The translations under genes and the position numbers were made by a program. From positions 19,944,001-20,008,000 of the forward strand of contig NW_026622997.1 of NCBI RefSeq assembly GCF_023065955.2: 64,000 bases of DNA, in the 5' to 3' direction. Under the pieces are notes generated by a model, which saw only the letters and a list, made by a program, of their open reading frames with translations, did no database searches and was not told the DNA's origin. This stretch comes from Ursus arctos. Lineage: Eukaryota > Chordata > Mammalia > Carnivora > Ursidae. Position 1 is the stretch's first letter. Each line of letters starts with the position of its first letter. This document shows, in pieces, positions 44,598 to 53,589 of the stretch.

Positions 44598-44959
44598 AAT
44601 TCACCTTCTTGTTTCAGAATCTCTTGTCGCCGGTTCCTCTTTGCTTCCTAAGTCCGGACTTTTCATCCTAGACTACCTGATAGTCCAAGGTATGAATTCA
44701 GCCTGCCTTTCCAACTGTATCTCCTGCTTCCCCATCACAGGTACAGGCAGCTTCTTACTCCCTGCATATACTGTTCGTTTTCCAGAATCTCTACCTTTTG
44801 ACTCATTCGCTTTTGCCATCCCTGTCGCAAACTAACCCAAATCTCAGATCCAACTTCAAAATCACCTTCTCCCTGAAAATTTTCCCACTCTTTCCAATCA
44901 GAAGTGATCACATAAAGCAAGCTTTAAATTTGGTTATACACATTATCACATTCTGTCTT

Positions 44960-45174
44960 TTTAAAAAAGATTTATTTATTTACTTAAGAGAGAGAGAGGG
45001 AGAGCATGCATGAGCGGGGGAAGGGGCAGAGGGAGAGGGAGGGAGAGAATCCTTAAGCAGACTCCCCACTGAGCACAGAGCCCTATGTGGGGCATGATCC
45101 CAGGACCCTGAGATCATGACCTGAGCTGAAATCAAGAGCCAGATGTTCAACTGACTGAGCCACCCAGGCGCCCC
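44960..45174 (-). mobile_element. CanSINE (SINEC), minus strand
   Basis: T-rich tail, GA-rich segment, 'ccctgagatcatgacctgag' and head 'gactgagccacccaggcg'. Perfect 15-bp duplication 'atcacattctgtctt' at 44945-44959 and 45175-45189, which is L2 sequence. Confidence 0.97.
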
Positions 45175-45289
45175 ATCACATTCTGTCTTAATGCCATAAT
45201 TACTTGTAAACGTTTCCCAGTCCCTTCAAGGACACAGACTGTCTGCCTGCATCACCTATCACCTTGTTATTCACCTATATCTTTGTTAT

Positions 45290-45427
45290 TCCAAGTGTGG
45301 TCCCTGGAGATGCAGAATCTTGGGCTCCACTTCAGACCTACGCAAGTCAGAAGCTGCATTTAATGGGATTCCTACGGTGATTCCCATGTCCTTGACCGCA
45401 CTCACGGGAACCACTCAGTAGCCACTT
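45290..45427 (-). mobile_element. MER5A-like hAT element, minus strand
   Basis: 'ttccaagtgtggtccctgg', 'gcagaatcttgggctccac', 'ttcagacctacgcaagtcag' and 'ggtgattcccatgtcc' match MER5A in reverse orientation, with a terminal 'gggaaccact'. It lies inside or at the end of the L2. Confidence 0.8.
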
Positions 45428-45450
45428 CACTGGTTGAATTGACTAGAAAA

Positions 45451-46171
45451 ACAAAGTATCAACACCAAAACATGATTTACATAATTCATTCAAAGATAAC
45501 TGTGAGTGACTAATGCTTTCACTATATAAAACCATATCAAAGCCATATAGACAGCAGACGGTTAACGATATCAACCTTCTGAGGGAGGAAGACAAATTTT
45601 GCATTGGCCAACTAAATAGCTTGAGAAGGTTTTGTCCTTTTGTAAAGCTTGTCTGTTTATGGGTGGGGAAGCCAGCACAGGACTTGCCCACTACTGCCAA
45701 TGGTATCATTCTCCTCCTGGAAGGAATCGACTGGCTGTGAAAATACTTGCATCGAAGTTTTCAAGTCTTGGGTCATACCCAGTAGATTTATAATTCGGAT
45801 AATTCAGATGTGCTATAGGACGTCCTAATGTGACGTAACAATAGCACTACTTTCTCCGCTCTGTAACAAAGCTTCTGATGTTTTTTCCCACATGGTAGAC
45901 AGATCATGGTCAGGAGACAGACTCAACCACTGAGAAGTGGACGCTTCATTCCGTGAGGAATTGGGAAGTAGTGGAAGTCCGGAACGACCTTCTAGAAGGG
46001 CCCCATGCTGGCCACTAGAGGGCACTGCAACGTGCATACAATTATCCTGACTTCATCATTCCCACAGAAGGTTTTCTGCTTGTGAATTAACAGCACACCC
46101 ACTGCAGTCTTCCACTCCCCCTCATAAATGAGCAAGGAGCTTACAACTTCAGTGATGTGGAACTTATGCCT
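45451..46171. other. Unassigned non-coding sequence
   Basis: No gene or repeat recognised. Holds a strong CTCF-like motif at 46009-46026, listed separately. Confidence 0.5.
46009..46026 (+). promoter_or_regulatory. CTCF-like binding motif
   Basis: 'tggccactagagggcact' agrees closely with the vertebrate CTCF core (CCASYAGRKGGCRC). It lies in unassigned sequence rather than in a SINE, so it is not simply a SINE-borne site. Occupancy cannot be judged from sequence. Confidence 0.5.
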
Positions 46172-46180
46172 GACCTCCTT

Positions 46181-46350
46181 TATCTTTTTCATTTTTTTAT
46201 TTAAACTGAATTTAGGTTAACATGCAGCGTATTCTTTGTTTCACGGGTCGAATTTAGTGTTTCATCGGTTGCATTTAACACCCAGCACTCATCACAAAGG
46301 ACAGCCCTCCTTAATGCCCATCACCCAAGAAGACATACAAATGGCTCACA
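46181..46350 (-). mobile_element. Carnivore L1 3' end, minus strand
   Basis: T-rich start, then antisense L1 3' UTR: 'tgaatttaggttaacatgc', 'gaatttagtgtttcatcgg', 'gcatttaacacccagcac', 'ccctccttaatgcccatcac'. The last 25 bp (46326-46350, 'aagaagacatacaaatggc') read like L1 ORF2 in the opposite orientation, and 'gacctcctt'/'ggcctcctt' lies outside both ends, so it may be a second 5'-inverted L1. Confidence 0.87.
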
Positions 46351-46360
46351 GGCCTCCTTC

Positions 46361-47639
46361 TGACACACAACCCTGCCTTCAGCTGGCTCGGCTTCCACTC
46401 TTCAGAGGGCTCCAACCTTCTGTTATTCCTTTCTCCCTCAGAAGTACCTCAGCAGCAAAAGCCAAAAAGCCTGCCCCGTCCAGCGTGTTCCCTGGACTGT
46501 TTACGAATGTTCTCAGAACTTCTGACTGAGCTTCTATCTACTGCAAACGTGTCTTCCAGGGAGCAGGAGACAGGACCGCAAGGGCAGGAGGCCTGGAGGC
46601 AACAGCGTTCACTCTGAGGGGGCAGTGGGAACGTCGTCTGAGGCCTTTGAGGCTGCCCCAGAGCCAGAGGGGCCTTCCAGATAGCCTGGCTCCCTCCTGC
46701 CCCTCGCTGGTAAGGACGAGGCTCTGAGCTCACACCCCATCTTGCTCTTCACCAGACAGATCTCGGCGCAGACTCTCGGGTTTCTCCTCAGCAGGCCGGG
46801 CGCCCTGAGGCAGCCGGGTGTTAGCTCGAAGCAGCACACAGGAGGAGGGCCACCCTCCCCTCGGCCGTCCCCCCCACCCACCCCAGAGCCACCCCTCAGA
46901 AGTTCTGCCACCAGGCCTCACACAAAAGGCCTTACCGCAGAGTTTTCATACACGCTTCTCCTTCCTCAGAAAGCACCATTTGTTTGAGAATCCGTAAATA
47001 GCTCCCGCAGAAGACACAATTTGCTCAAATGTTTTGGAGCCACGGAATGTATTATGCTCACAGAACCAGGAAATAGCTGAATGTGAAAACAGGAACATCT
47101 CGAGTCACCTCTCAACTCTACGGAAAGTAGCGCACTCGAGATGAAAAACAACGTAAGCGCTTTGTTTACTGTTCTCTCTCAGTTAGCAACCTGGACTCCA
47201 TACTCCAAGGATGACGTCAGCATCCCCATTTGTCACATACTACATGAAAAAAAAAACAGCACTTCCGAGTTCTAAGCATTGGAAAGGCACTCCCTTTTAA
47301 GATAGAAACAAGTTTAGAATGCAACGCTCTTTTTTTCCCCTCCCAATATGTCAAAAAGCCAGGAGGACCAGAATGGGCTTGAGGAACACATGCAGCTGGC
47401 CCTGAGATCTGCTTTCTCAGAGTTCTGGCCACACGTTTTCAGACAACACCAGCAATGGCCATGCCCTCCCTTTTGCAAGTCGGGGTGGATGCCAGTGCCA
47501 GAAGCATCCATGGAACGTAGAGCAGGGACAGGGACAGTGGCTTAGACCCTCTGCCCACCACCGCCACCATCTCACCAGAAACAAACAATGCACATCACTT
47601 TCTAGGAATTTGTTAGTGGCTGGGATCACGTGTCCTCTT
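46361..47639. other. Unassigned sequence, ending in an unnamed repeat
   Basis: GC-rich at 46440-46930, but CpGs are not dense enough for a clear island. Overlapping frames there (46449-46733, 46609-46911 minus, 46742-46987 plus) match nothing known. The end (from about 47530) resembles 50270-50345, see findings. Confidence 0.5.
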
Positions 47640-47930
47640 TGCACTCACGCTTTTTTCTTTCTTATTTTTTTTTAAAGATTTTATTTATTTATTTGAGAGA
47701 GAGAGAGCATGAGCCGGTGGAGGGGCAGAGGGAGAAGGAGAAGCGAACTCCCTGCTGAGCAGGGAGCCCGATGTGGGGCTCAATCCCAGGACCCTGAGAT
47801 CGTGTCCTGAGTCGAAGGCAGACGCTTAACCGACTGAGCCACCCAGGGGCCCCTGCACTCGGGTTTCTTTTAACCAAACATAATGTAGCAAAGATGTGGC
47901 TGAGGGGCCCATCGGACTCAAGTAAAACAT
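47530..47930 (+). repeat. Unnamed dispersed repeat, copy A (split by a SINE)
   Basis: The piece 47530-47639 and its continuation after the SINE (47854-47930) align with 50270-50470. The best-shared block is 'ctttctaggaatttgttagtg' (47599-47619) against 'ttttctaggatttgttagtg' (50316-50335). I do not recognise the family. Orientation is arbitrary. Confidence 0.5.
47663..47853 (-). mobile_element. CanSINE (SINEC), minus strand
   Basis: 'aaagattttatttatttatt' tail, 'gctgagcagggagcccgatg', 'accctgagatcgtgtcctg' and head 'gactgagccacccaggggc'. The flanks 'tgcactcacgctttttt' and 'tgcactcgggtttctttt' (47640 and 47854 onward) are a decayed duplication. Confidence 0.96.
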
Positions 47931-49704
47931 CTTTTCCATATCTGTTCTCTTAGTGTAAGCACACTTCAACAGTTCAGCCAGTGGCCAGGGAAATGTCTGG
48001 GGCATTCACAGTCCCCTCGGTGCCAACAGAGCTAATCTCACGTGTGACTTTTTCAGCTCCTGACTTGAGGAGACATATTAAACACCCAGCAACATGTTTA
48101 TCTTCATTAAACAATGAACGGCCTTTCAAACAAAATCCGACAGGACATAGATTACTGTTCGTGCTAATGGAAAGTGATCAAAAGCGCCAACGTGCTTTGG
48201 TTAGCTTACTCTGAAGCCTGTTCCTGCTCTAGTTTCTGTGCAGAGAACATCAAAAGAATATAGCTATCGCTGGAGACTCGAAATGTTTAACGTCTCTAGT
48301 ACTAGGGAGAAAGTACCCTTGAAGCCACAGAAGACTCGGAACAAAACTTAAAGCCGGCTTCTCCCTTCTCCTGCAACACAACACAGAGCAGTCTACGAAT
48401 AGGTGAGCCTTTCTGTCTGAATACATACCTCCCCCCCCCCCCCGCCCCCGAGGATGACAGAGGCTCCCGACCACCTCGCTACTCCAAGGTAAGCTGACTT
48501 ACAAATCAATCTAACGAATCAGGCAAAACTGATGGGTCTGTACGAGGCACTGAAAGGACCTCGAAGGCCACATGTCTTCCATGCCCTGCCCGGACGCAGG
48601 AAGGGGGAGAGCCTTTGTAGAGGGCGGCAGCAGGGTAAGCAGGAGGGTCTGACCAACAAGGACAGCATTAGCATGGCCACGGCCATCTGCGGGAGAGGGC
48701 AGGGACTTCAAAGCCCTCCTGCTCTCTTACACTTTCTGCATCTCTGGCCACAGGTACGTATTCCACAGAGCCACGCGGAGAGCAGGGGAAAAGGCACGGC
48801 GTGAGGGGTTCTGTTCTCTCCTGGTAGCATGTGTTTAGCTCCAGCCGACTTTCATGGGAAAGAGATGTGGGGTTGATGGAGTCCCGGAGCCCTGGGAGCC
48901 CAGACACTCTCTCCAGCTCCTTAGAGGTAACAGGTGCCACGTGTGGACTGCACATGGCCTCGGCCTGTCTCACCAGACTGCCCTCTACCACGAGAGACCT
49001 GCACCGGGGCAAGGTGATGCAGACTAGCCCTGGCAAGGAAAATGGGATGCAGCTCCTTCCTCCTCTCTGACATCAGACAGCATTCTTTCTCCTTTCTCTC
49101 AAATCAAAACGGGCTCGCTCTCGTCAGACCGGAAGGACTGAGAAAGTGGTGCGCGGCGGCCTTGGGGAGGCTCAGAACTGTCAGCTTGCAAATATTTGAC
49201 TAACCAACAGAACACTACCACCACTCTTTTCCCAGAGCTGTGGGGAGGTTGTGTCTGATAGCAACGCAAGCCCACAGGGCAGGGACGGGTCTCACCGCGA
49301 GGACGGGGAGCCCTCTCTTTTCAGGGGCAAGGCGCAGATTCACACATTTAATTTTACTTTTCTGGCCCACATTTAAACCATTTTATCTCCACTAGAGGGC
49401 CCGGGTGGAGATGAAATTTCAGCCTGACAATTGGTTTTTGCTGCTGATTGAAGATTTAATCCTAAACCTCGGGGAGGGAGGGGCAGGGGAAGGAAGAGAT
49501 GGTGGAAGGGCCGGGGTTAAGACCATACTCGGTTACTCAAAGGGGCTTGTGTTAGTCCAAGGCTATGCCCCAGGTCTACCCAGGAAGCCCCAACTCACAG
49601 AATGACACTGTTACTTAAATAAGCCCAAAAACTAAAGAAGAGAGGGCACCTTCCATAACCAGTCGGACTCAAAATTCCAATTACCGCCAACTCCTTTTCT
49701 TCTC
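47931..49704. other. Unassigned sequence with C-rich run and a CTCF-like site
   Basis: C13-G-C5 run at 48431-48449 and CTCF-like word at 49388-49403. The frames 48532-48804 (+) and 48668-49036 (-) overlap antiparallel and resemble nothing known. Confidence 0.5.
49388..49403 (+). promoter_or_regulatory. Second CTCF-like motif
   Basis: 'tccactagagggcccg' shares the 'ccactagagggc' core with the motif at 46009, in the same orientation, 3.4 kb away. The match is weaker after the core. Confidence 0.35.
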
Positions 49705-50235
49705 TTATTTCTTATGTCCCAATGATCACGCTGTGTCGCTCAGCTTTTCTTTGTAGCATCTCCCACATCTGCCCCTTCAAAATGTTCCTGCATGAGCTTT
49801 TAAAATCTCATCTCCTGGGGCGCCTGGGTGGCTCAGTCATTAAGCATCTGCCTTCAGCTCAGGGCGTGATCCCAGCATTCTGGGATCGAGCCCCACATCA
49901 GGCTCCTCCGCTGGGAACCTGCTTCTTCCTCTCCCACTACCCCTGCTTATGTTCCCTCTCTCGCTGACTGTCTCTATCTCTGTCAAATAAATAAATAAAA
50001 TCTTTTAAAAAATAAAAAAAAATTTAAAAAAAAATCTCATCTCCTTATGCCTGTAATAACCTCCCCACTGGGGCTCCCAATTTCTGGTTTTCTCCCCACC
50101 ATCTCATGGGCCATGAACACAGCGGTAAAGCTAACCTCACCAAAACATGGTTGGTCACATCAACAGCTTGCTGAAAAATCCCCAGTGACCACCAACCCCT
50201 GGTTCAGGACCCTCTCCACAGCACTGGCCTGTTCA
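49705..50235 (+). mobile_element. L2 LINE interior, split by a SINE
   Basis: Right part: 'gcctgtaataacctcccc', 'ccatgaacacagcggtaaag', 'acagcttgctgaaaaatccc', 'cagtgaccaccaacccctgg' follow L2 ORF2-end words (ctgcaatagcctcc, cacacagcagccagagtgatc, ctgctcaaaaccctccagtggc). The left part (49705-49816) is weaker. Confidence 0.55.
49817..50030 (+). mobile_element. CanSINE, arctoid-type subfamily, young
   Basis: 'ggggcgcctgggtggctcag', 'cagggcgtgatcccagcatt', 'tccgctgggaacctgcttc', 'gactgtctctatctctgtc'. Perfect 15-bp duplication 'aaaatctcatctcct' at 49802-49816 and 50031-50045. Long A-rich tail. Confidence 0.97.
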
Positions 50236-50799
50236 TGTTTAAACAGTGACAGGCCCAGGGCTCAGTCCCCTCCCTCTCTACCACCCCACCCCAAACCAGG
50301 ATCAAAGAAGCACCATTTTCTAGGATTTGTTAGTGGCCATGACCATGGGTCCCTCCTTACACTCTGGTTTCTCTTGAAGAAGAAGAAAGCTAGGAAAGGC
50401 AAGCTGTCACCAGACAACACATGGACTGTGAATCACGCCGCAGACCATTAGACAGTGATGTGGCCAAGAGACAGGGCTGAAGTGTGAGCTCAACCACCAA
50501 CGGATTTGATGTCACCTGCCCGTGTCTTTATGATGTACACTCACCGTGGCTAATTCGTGCTAGCTATGTGGTTACTTTTATTCATGCTCTTTTAATTTTA
50601 GTAAATATCGTTGACCAAGTCTGGGCTTCTGGGGCTGCTGTGTGCATTACTGCTGTAAATACCATCAGGCAGTATGGTATGCTCACTCCTTCTTTCACCC
50701 TCCAATATTCATTGAGCACCTACTGTGTGCTGGGTGGGAGAAAAAAATAAAAATGAATGAGAGGGCTGGATTGACACGAGTTGTATAAAAGGCTGGAGG
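50236..50799. other. Unnamed dispersed repeat copy B and flanking sequence
   Basis: 50270-50470 is the partner of the 47530-47930 copy. Beyond it, 50480-50660 is unassigned, and 50690-50740 has an L2-like antisense phrase ('cattgagcacctactgtgtg'). Confidence 0.45.
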
Positions 50800-51115
50800 C
50801 CATGTCTAGGACAGGGTAGGTGGCACGTGTCCCTTCTAGGGCAAGGATTTGAAGCATTTCATTGCTGGTGCAATTCCCCAGTTTTTCCCTCTTGCCCTGC
50901 GATCATGAAGGAAATCTCCAGACGACAGGGTACAAAGATCAGAGTGGCCGGCATCACAGAGCTATGCATGGAGGACAGCTGTCCCGGAGACTCACCAGAC
51001 CTGCAGCGGACATGTAGGAGTGAGAACTAAACTTTCATTTTGTTAAGTCACTTGTGAGAGTGTAGGGTTGACTCTTCATGCAGCATAACCCCATCCTACC
51101 CTGACTGATACAACA
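50800..51115 (+). mobile_element. MaLR-like LTR fragment
   Basis: 'gaaggaaatctccagacgac', 'gtaggagtgagaactaaac', 'tcattttgttaagtcactt', 'gcagcataaccccatcctac' and 'cctgactgatac' resemble the 3' part of an MLT1-type LTR with its Ala/Asn-rich terminus. No internal region adjoins it. Confidence 0.52.
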
Positions 51116-51724
51116 GCTTTCACTTTCTCTAATGTTACCATTTGGCAAATAATCACATGTACTAATGCTTTGTGATAGTTCTATTTACTGCCCTTTATTT
51201 CTTTAAATTTCCTTAACTTGGCTTGTAATCATGCCTTGCCCTCGCAACTAGGCTGGAATCTTTCATATACAGTGACCTTGGTTTATACTTTTGGGGATCT
51301 TCACTTCACCCCCCAACTCACATCCCCCCTCCCACCATTTCCCCCCCAATTTAGGAGGGAGCCTTAGACACAGCAGTGGTTTAACTCATAACTGATGACT
51401 TCATATTCTCCTTAATATTAGGAAATCATTCCCCAAATATAATGATAATTGTTGATTTTCATTAATCAACAGTACTATGCTGGCATGGGTAATTAGGAAT
51501 TAAGCTTAATAGCTACAGTAAGACTTCAGGGATTCATGTGTGGGTTTACTGGAGCCACGGCCTCAATATTCTATGTCAACCATGGCTCATCACCAGGTTG
51601 CTTGCTGATCATTTCTTACGCACTTTGTTGATCCCAAGGGCTGTGGCTCTATTAAATGAGATAGGTCTGGGCTTCTGGGATTCTCGTTCATTTATGCGTC
51701 CATTGATACAATCATTCTCTGAGA
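51116..51724. other. Unassigned sequence with a C-rich patch
   Basis: C-rich patch at 51308-51348. The frame 51538-51765 (+) matches nothing known. Confidence 0.5.
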
Positions 51725-51910
51725 GTCAGCTGAGAATAACGCCTATGGAATCAGACCAGCTGTGAGAGCATCGGCTAGTCACCTCACCTCTGTATGCCTT
51801 CGGTTTGCTTCCCTGTAAAGCAGGACTTAAAAATGTACCTTGTAAAGTGGTTGTGAGAATCATACAAGTGCATGTATGCAAAGTACGTAGAAAGTGGTTT
51901 TAAGTACTAA
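51725..51910 (+). mobile_element. MIR SINE
   Basis: 'ctgtgagagcatcggctag', 'tcacctcacctctgtatgc', 'ttgcttccctgtaaagcag', 'gtggttgtgagaatcatac' and 'caaagtacgtagaaagtgg' follow MIR from tRNA-like part through the core to the 3' region. Confidence 0.8.
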
Positions 51911-51954
51911 GATACAGCCGTTCTTCTGGCATGCCGTCCGGACTCCGAATGCTA

Positions 51955-52105
51955 ATATTATTATTAACTGAGCACCTACTGTGTGCCAGATACCAGAAAA
52001 ACAAGAATGAATAAGAACAAGAAGGTGTCCAGTTCCCAAGGAGTTTACAATCTACTAAGGGTGCTGAAGATACAAACAAGTAAAGTGACAGTATGCTAGA
52101 GCCAG
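51955..52105 (-). mobile_element. L2 LINE 3' fragment
   Basis: 'aactgagcacctactgtgtg', 'ccagttcccaaggagtttac' and 'gatacaaacaagtaaagtg' are antisense L2 3'-end words. It runs into a GA-rich microsatellite. Confidence 0.78.
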
Positions 52106-52237
52106 AGAGAGAGAGCGAGAGAGCCAGAGAGAGCGAGAGCGAGAGCGAGAGAGCGAGAGAGAGAGAGAGCACACAAACGCACAAACACGCACACCTACAT
52201 GCACACGTGGACACACGCTCACACACACGTGTGTGTG
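52100..52237. repeat. Compound microsatellite (GA)n/(GAGC)n then (CA)n-rich
   Basis: Imperfect GAGA/GAGC units at 52100-52169, followed by ACAC/ACGC-rich sequence to 52237 ending in a CACACACGTGTGTGTG palindrome. The open frames across it (51900-52250 minus, 52093-52326 plus) are low-complexity only. Confidence 0.95.
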
Positions 52238-52284
52238 CAACTACTTGCAATTGGCTGAGTTACAAACAAGAAGGTGCTCCTCCC

Positions 52285-52640
52285 CCTTGGAAGAAGGGAG
52301 CCAGGAAAGGCTCTGCAGGGACATGAGAGCTCAACCGAGTCTTACGGTACGAGTAGGTATTTGCCAGGCAAGAGAGGGCACAAGGACGTCCGGGCACTTA
52401 AAGTGTGAGAGAAGAGGCATAAAACAACATGTGATCATTTCACAAATATGTACCAAGTGCTTCCTATGTACTGGGCACAGCCGGAAGTGCTGGGACACAG
52501 CAGCTGATGATACTGATGAGGTTTTTGCTTTCACTGAGCTAACATTCTAATAAAAGAGATGAACAATAAACCTAGTAAACAAGTATATAAACCAAAGAGC
52601 TATGGAGAAAACACAGCAGGTAAGATGGCCGGCGTGAGGC
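52285..52640 (-). mobile_element. L2 LINE 3' region
   Basis: 'gccaggaaaggctctgcagg', 'gaccgagtct'-like text at 52333 and 'taggtatttgccaggcaag', then 'tgcttcctatgtactgggc', 'ttcactgagctaacattc' and 'gatgaacaataaacctag' are antisense L2 words. Because the order restarts at about 52437, this is probably two overlapping L2 pieces. Confidence 0.72.
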
Positions 52641-53375
52641 TGGGGATCGAGGTGTGAACAAAGCCAGAGGGAACACCACTCCCCACCTCTGTTTTCCATG
52701 CTGAGGATCTTCCCTGACCCTCCTCTCTTACCTACCCCCGACCCTGAATCTCCCACTGAGTCGACCTAACACTTTGAGCGTGTTTTCCTTCCTTCTTCAC
52801 ACAGACAGTGGCCCACAGACTCCAAATGTCCCTACAGGTGGACTGTTCGAGACCCAAACTGGGGGACGAGGCAGCAGAAAGCCCGTTTTGGGCTCTCAAC
52901 AGCTTCTAACTCAGCTCACTGTTAGCAGGACATCCATGCATTTTGGCTTCCATCTGCCTTATTACGCTTGTCTTAGTTCTCGGTTGTCTCAGAACTTGGG
53001 AAGGGAAGAGAACTCTTATTATTAAGATAGAAGTTTTTATACGATAAAAACCTTCCCTCCCTCAACAGACCTCAAAACTAAATTAGGAACCACTATCCTA
53101 ATCTATCAAAGCTGTCACCTTAATGAAAAATCTTTCAAATCTTTTGCTTAATAGCTCCAAAGACATTGCTAGGGGGTGTGACTGAGCAGTCTGGCCCGAA
53201 TGGTATAATAAGGCAAATTCAACAGAAGCAGCGAATGCTGGGGGATGGGATGAGGAACGGGATGATTTCAGCGCCCGCGTCACACCCTAGAGTCCACAGG
53301 TCATGGTCGGTAGCCACAAGGAGGAAGATGAAGAAATGTGAAGTCTTCAGACATTCTTAGCTTTTGATTTCATAG
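52641..53375. other. Unassigned non-coding sequence
   Basis: Nothing recognised. Short frames only. Confidence 0.5.
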
Positions 53376-53390
53376 CTACACAGTTTTGTT

Positions 53391-53572
53391 TTTTACAGAT
53401 TTTATTTATTTGACAGAGAACATGAGCACTAGCAGGGGGAGCAGCAGCGGGAGAGGGAGAAGCAGACTCCCCATAGAGCAGGGAGCCCGACATGGGGCTT
53501 GATCCCAGGACCCTGGGATCATGACCTGAGCTGAAGGCAGACGCCCAACCAACTGAGCCACCCAGCTGCCCC
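53391..53572 (-). mobile_element. CanSINE (SINEC), minus strand
   Basis: 'cagattttatttatttgac' tail, 'agagcagggagcccgacatg', 'gggatcatgacctgagctg' and head 'actgagccacccagctgcc'. The flanks 'ctacacagttttgttttt' (from 53376) and 'ctacatggtttttttt' (from 53573) are a decayed duplication. It carries 'ctagcagggggagcagc' (53430-53446), similar to the CTCF core. Confidence 0.95.
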
Positions 53573-53589
53573 CTACATGGTTTTTTTTA

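Larger units (their letters stand above)
44030..45450 (+). mobile_element. L2 LINE broken by an L1, a SINE and MER5A
   Basis: Sense L2 pieces at about 44030-44280, 44598-44959 and 45175-45290, perhaps with its terminus at 45425-45450. Words include 'aaccatccaggactggaatc', 'agatccaacttcaaaatcac', 'cacattctgtctt', 'aattacttgtaaacgtttcc' and 'cttcaaggacacagactg'. The pieces stay in L2 order, so the three interrupting elements came later. Boundaries of the first and last pieces are approximate. Confidence 0.68.

Noticed and set aside
46440..46930. Possible CpG-island promoter
   Set aside because: GC rich, but CpG dinucleotides are few and no TATA, Inr cluster or first-exon structure stands out.
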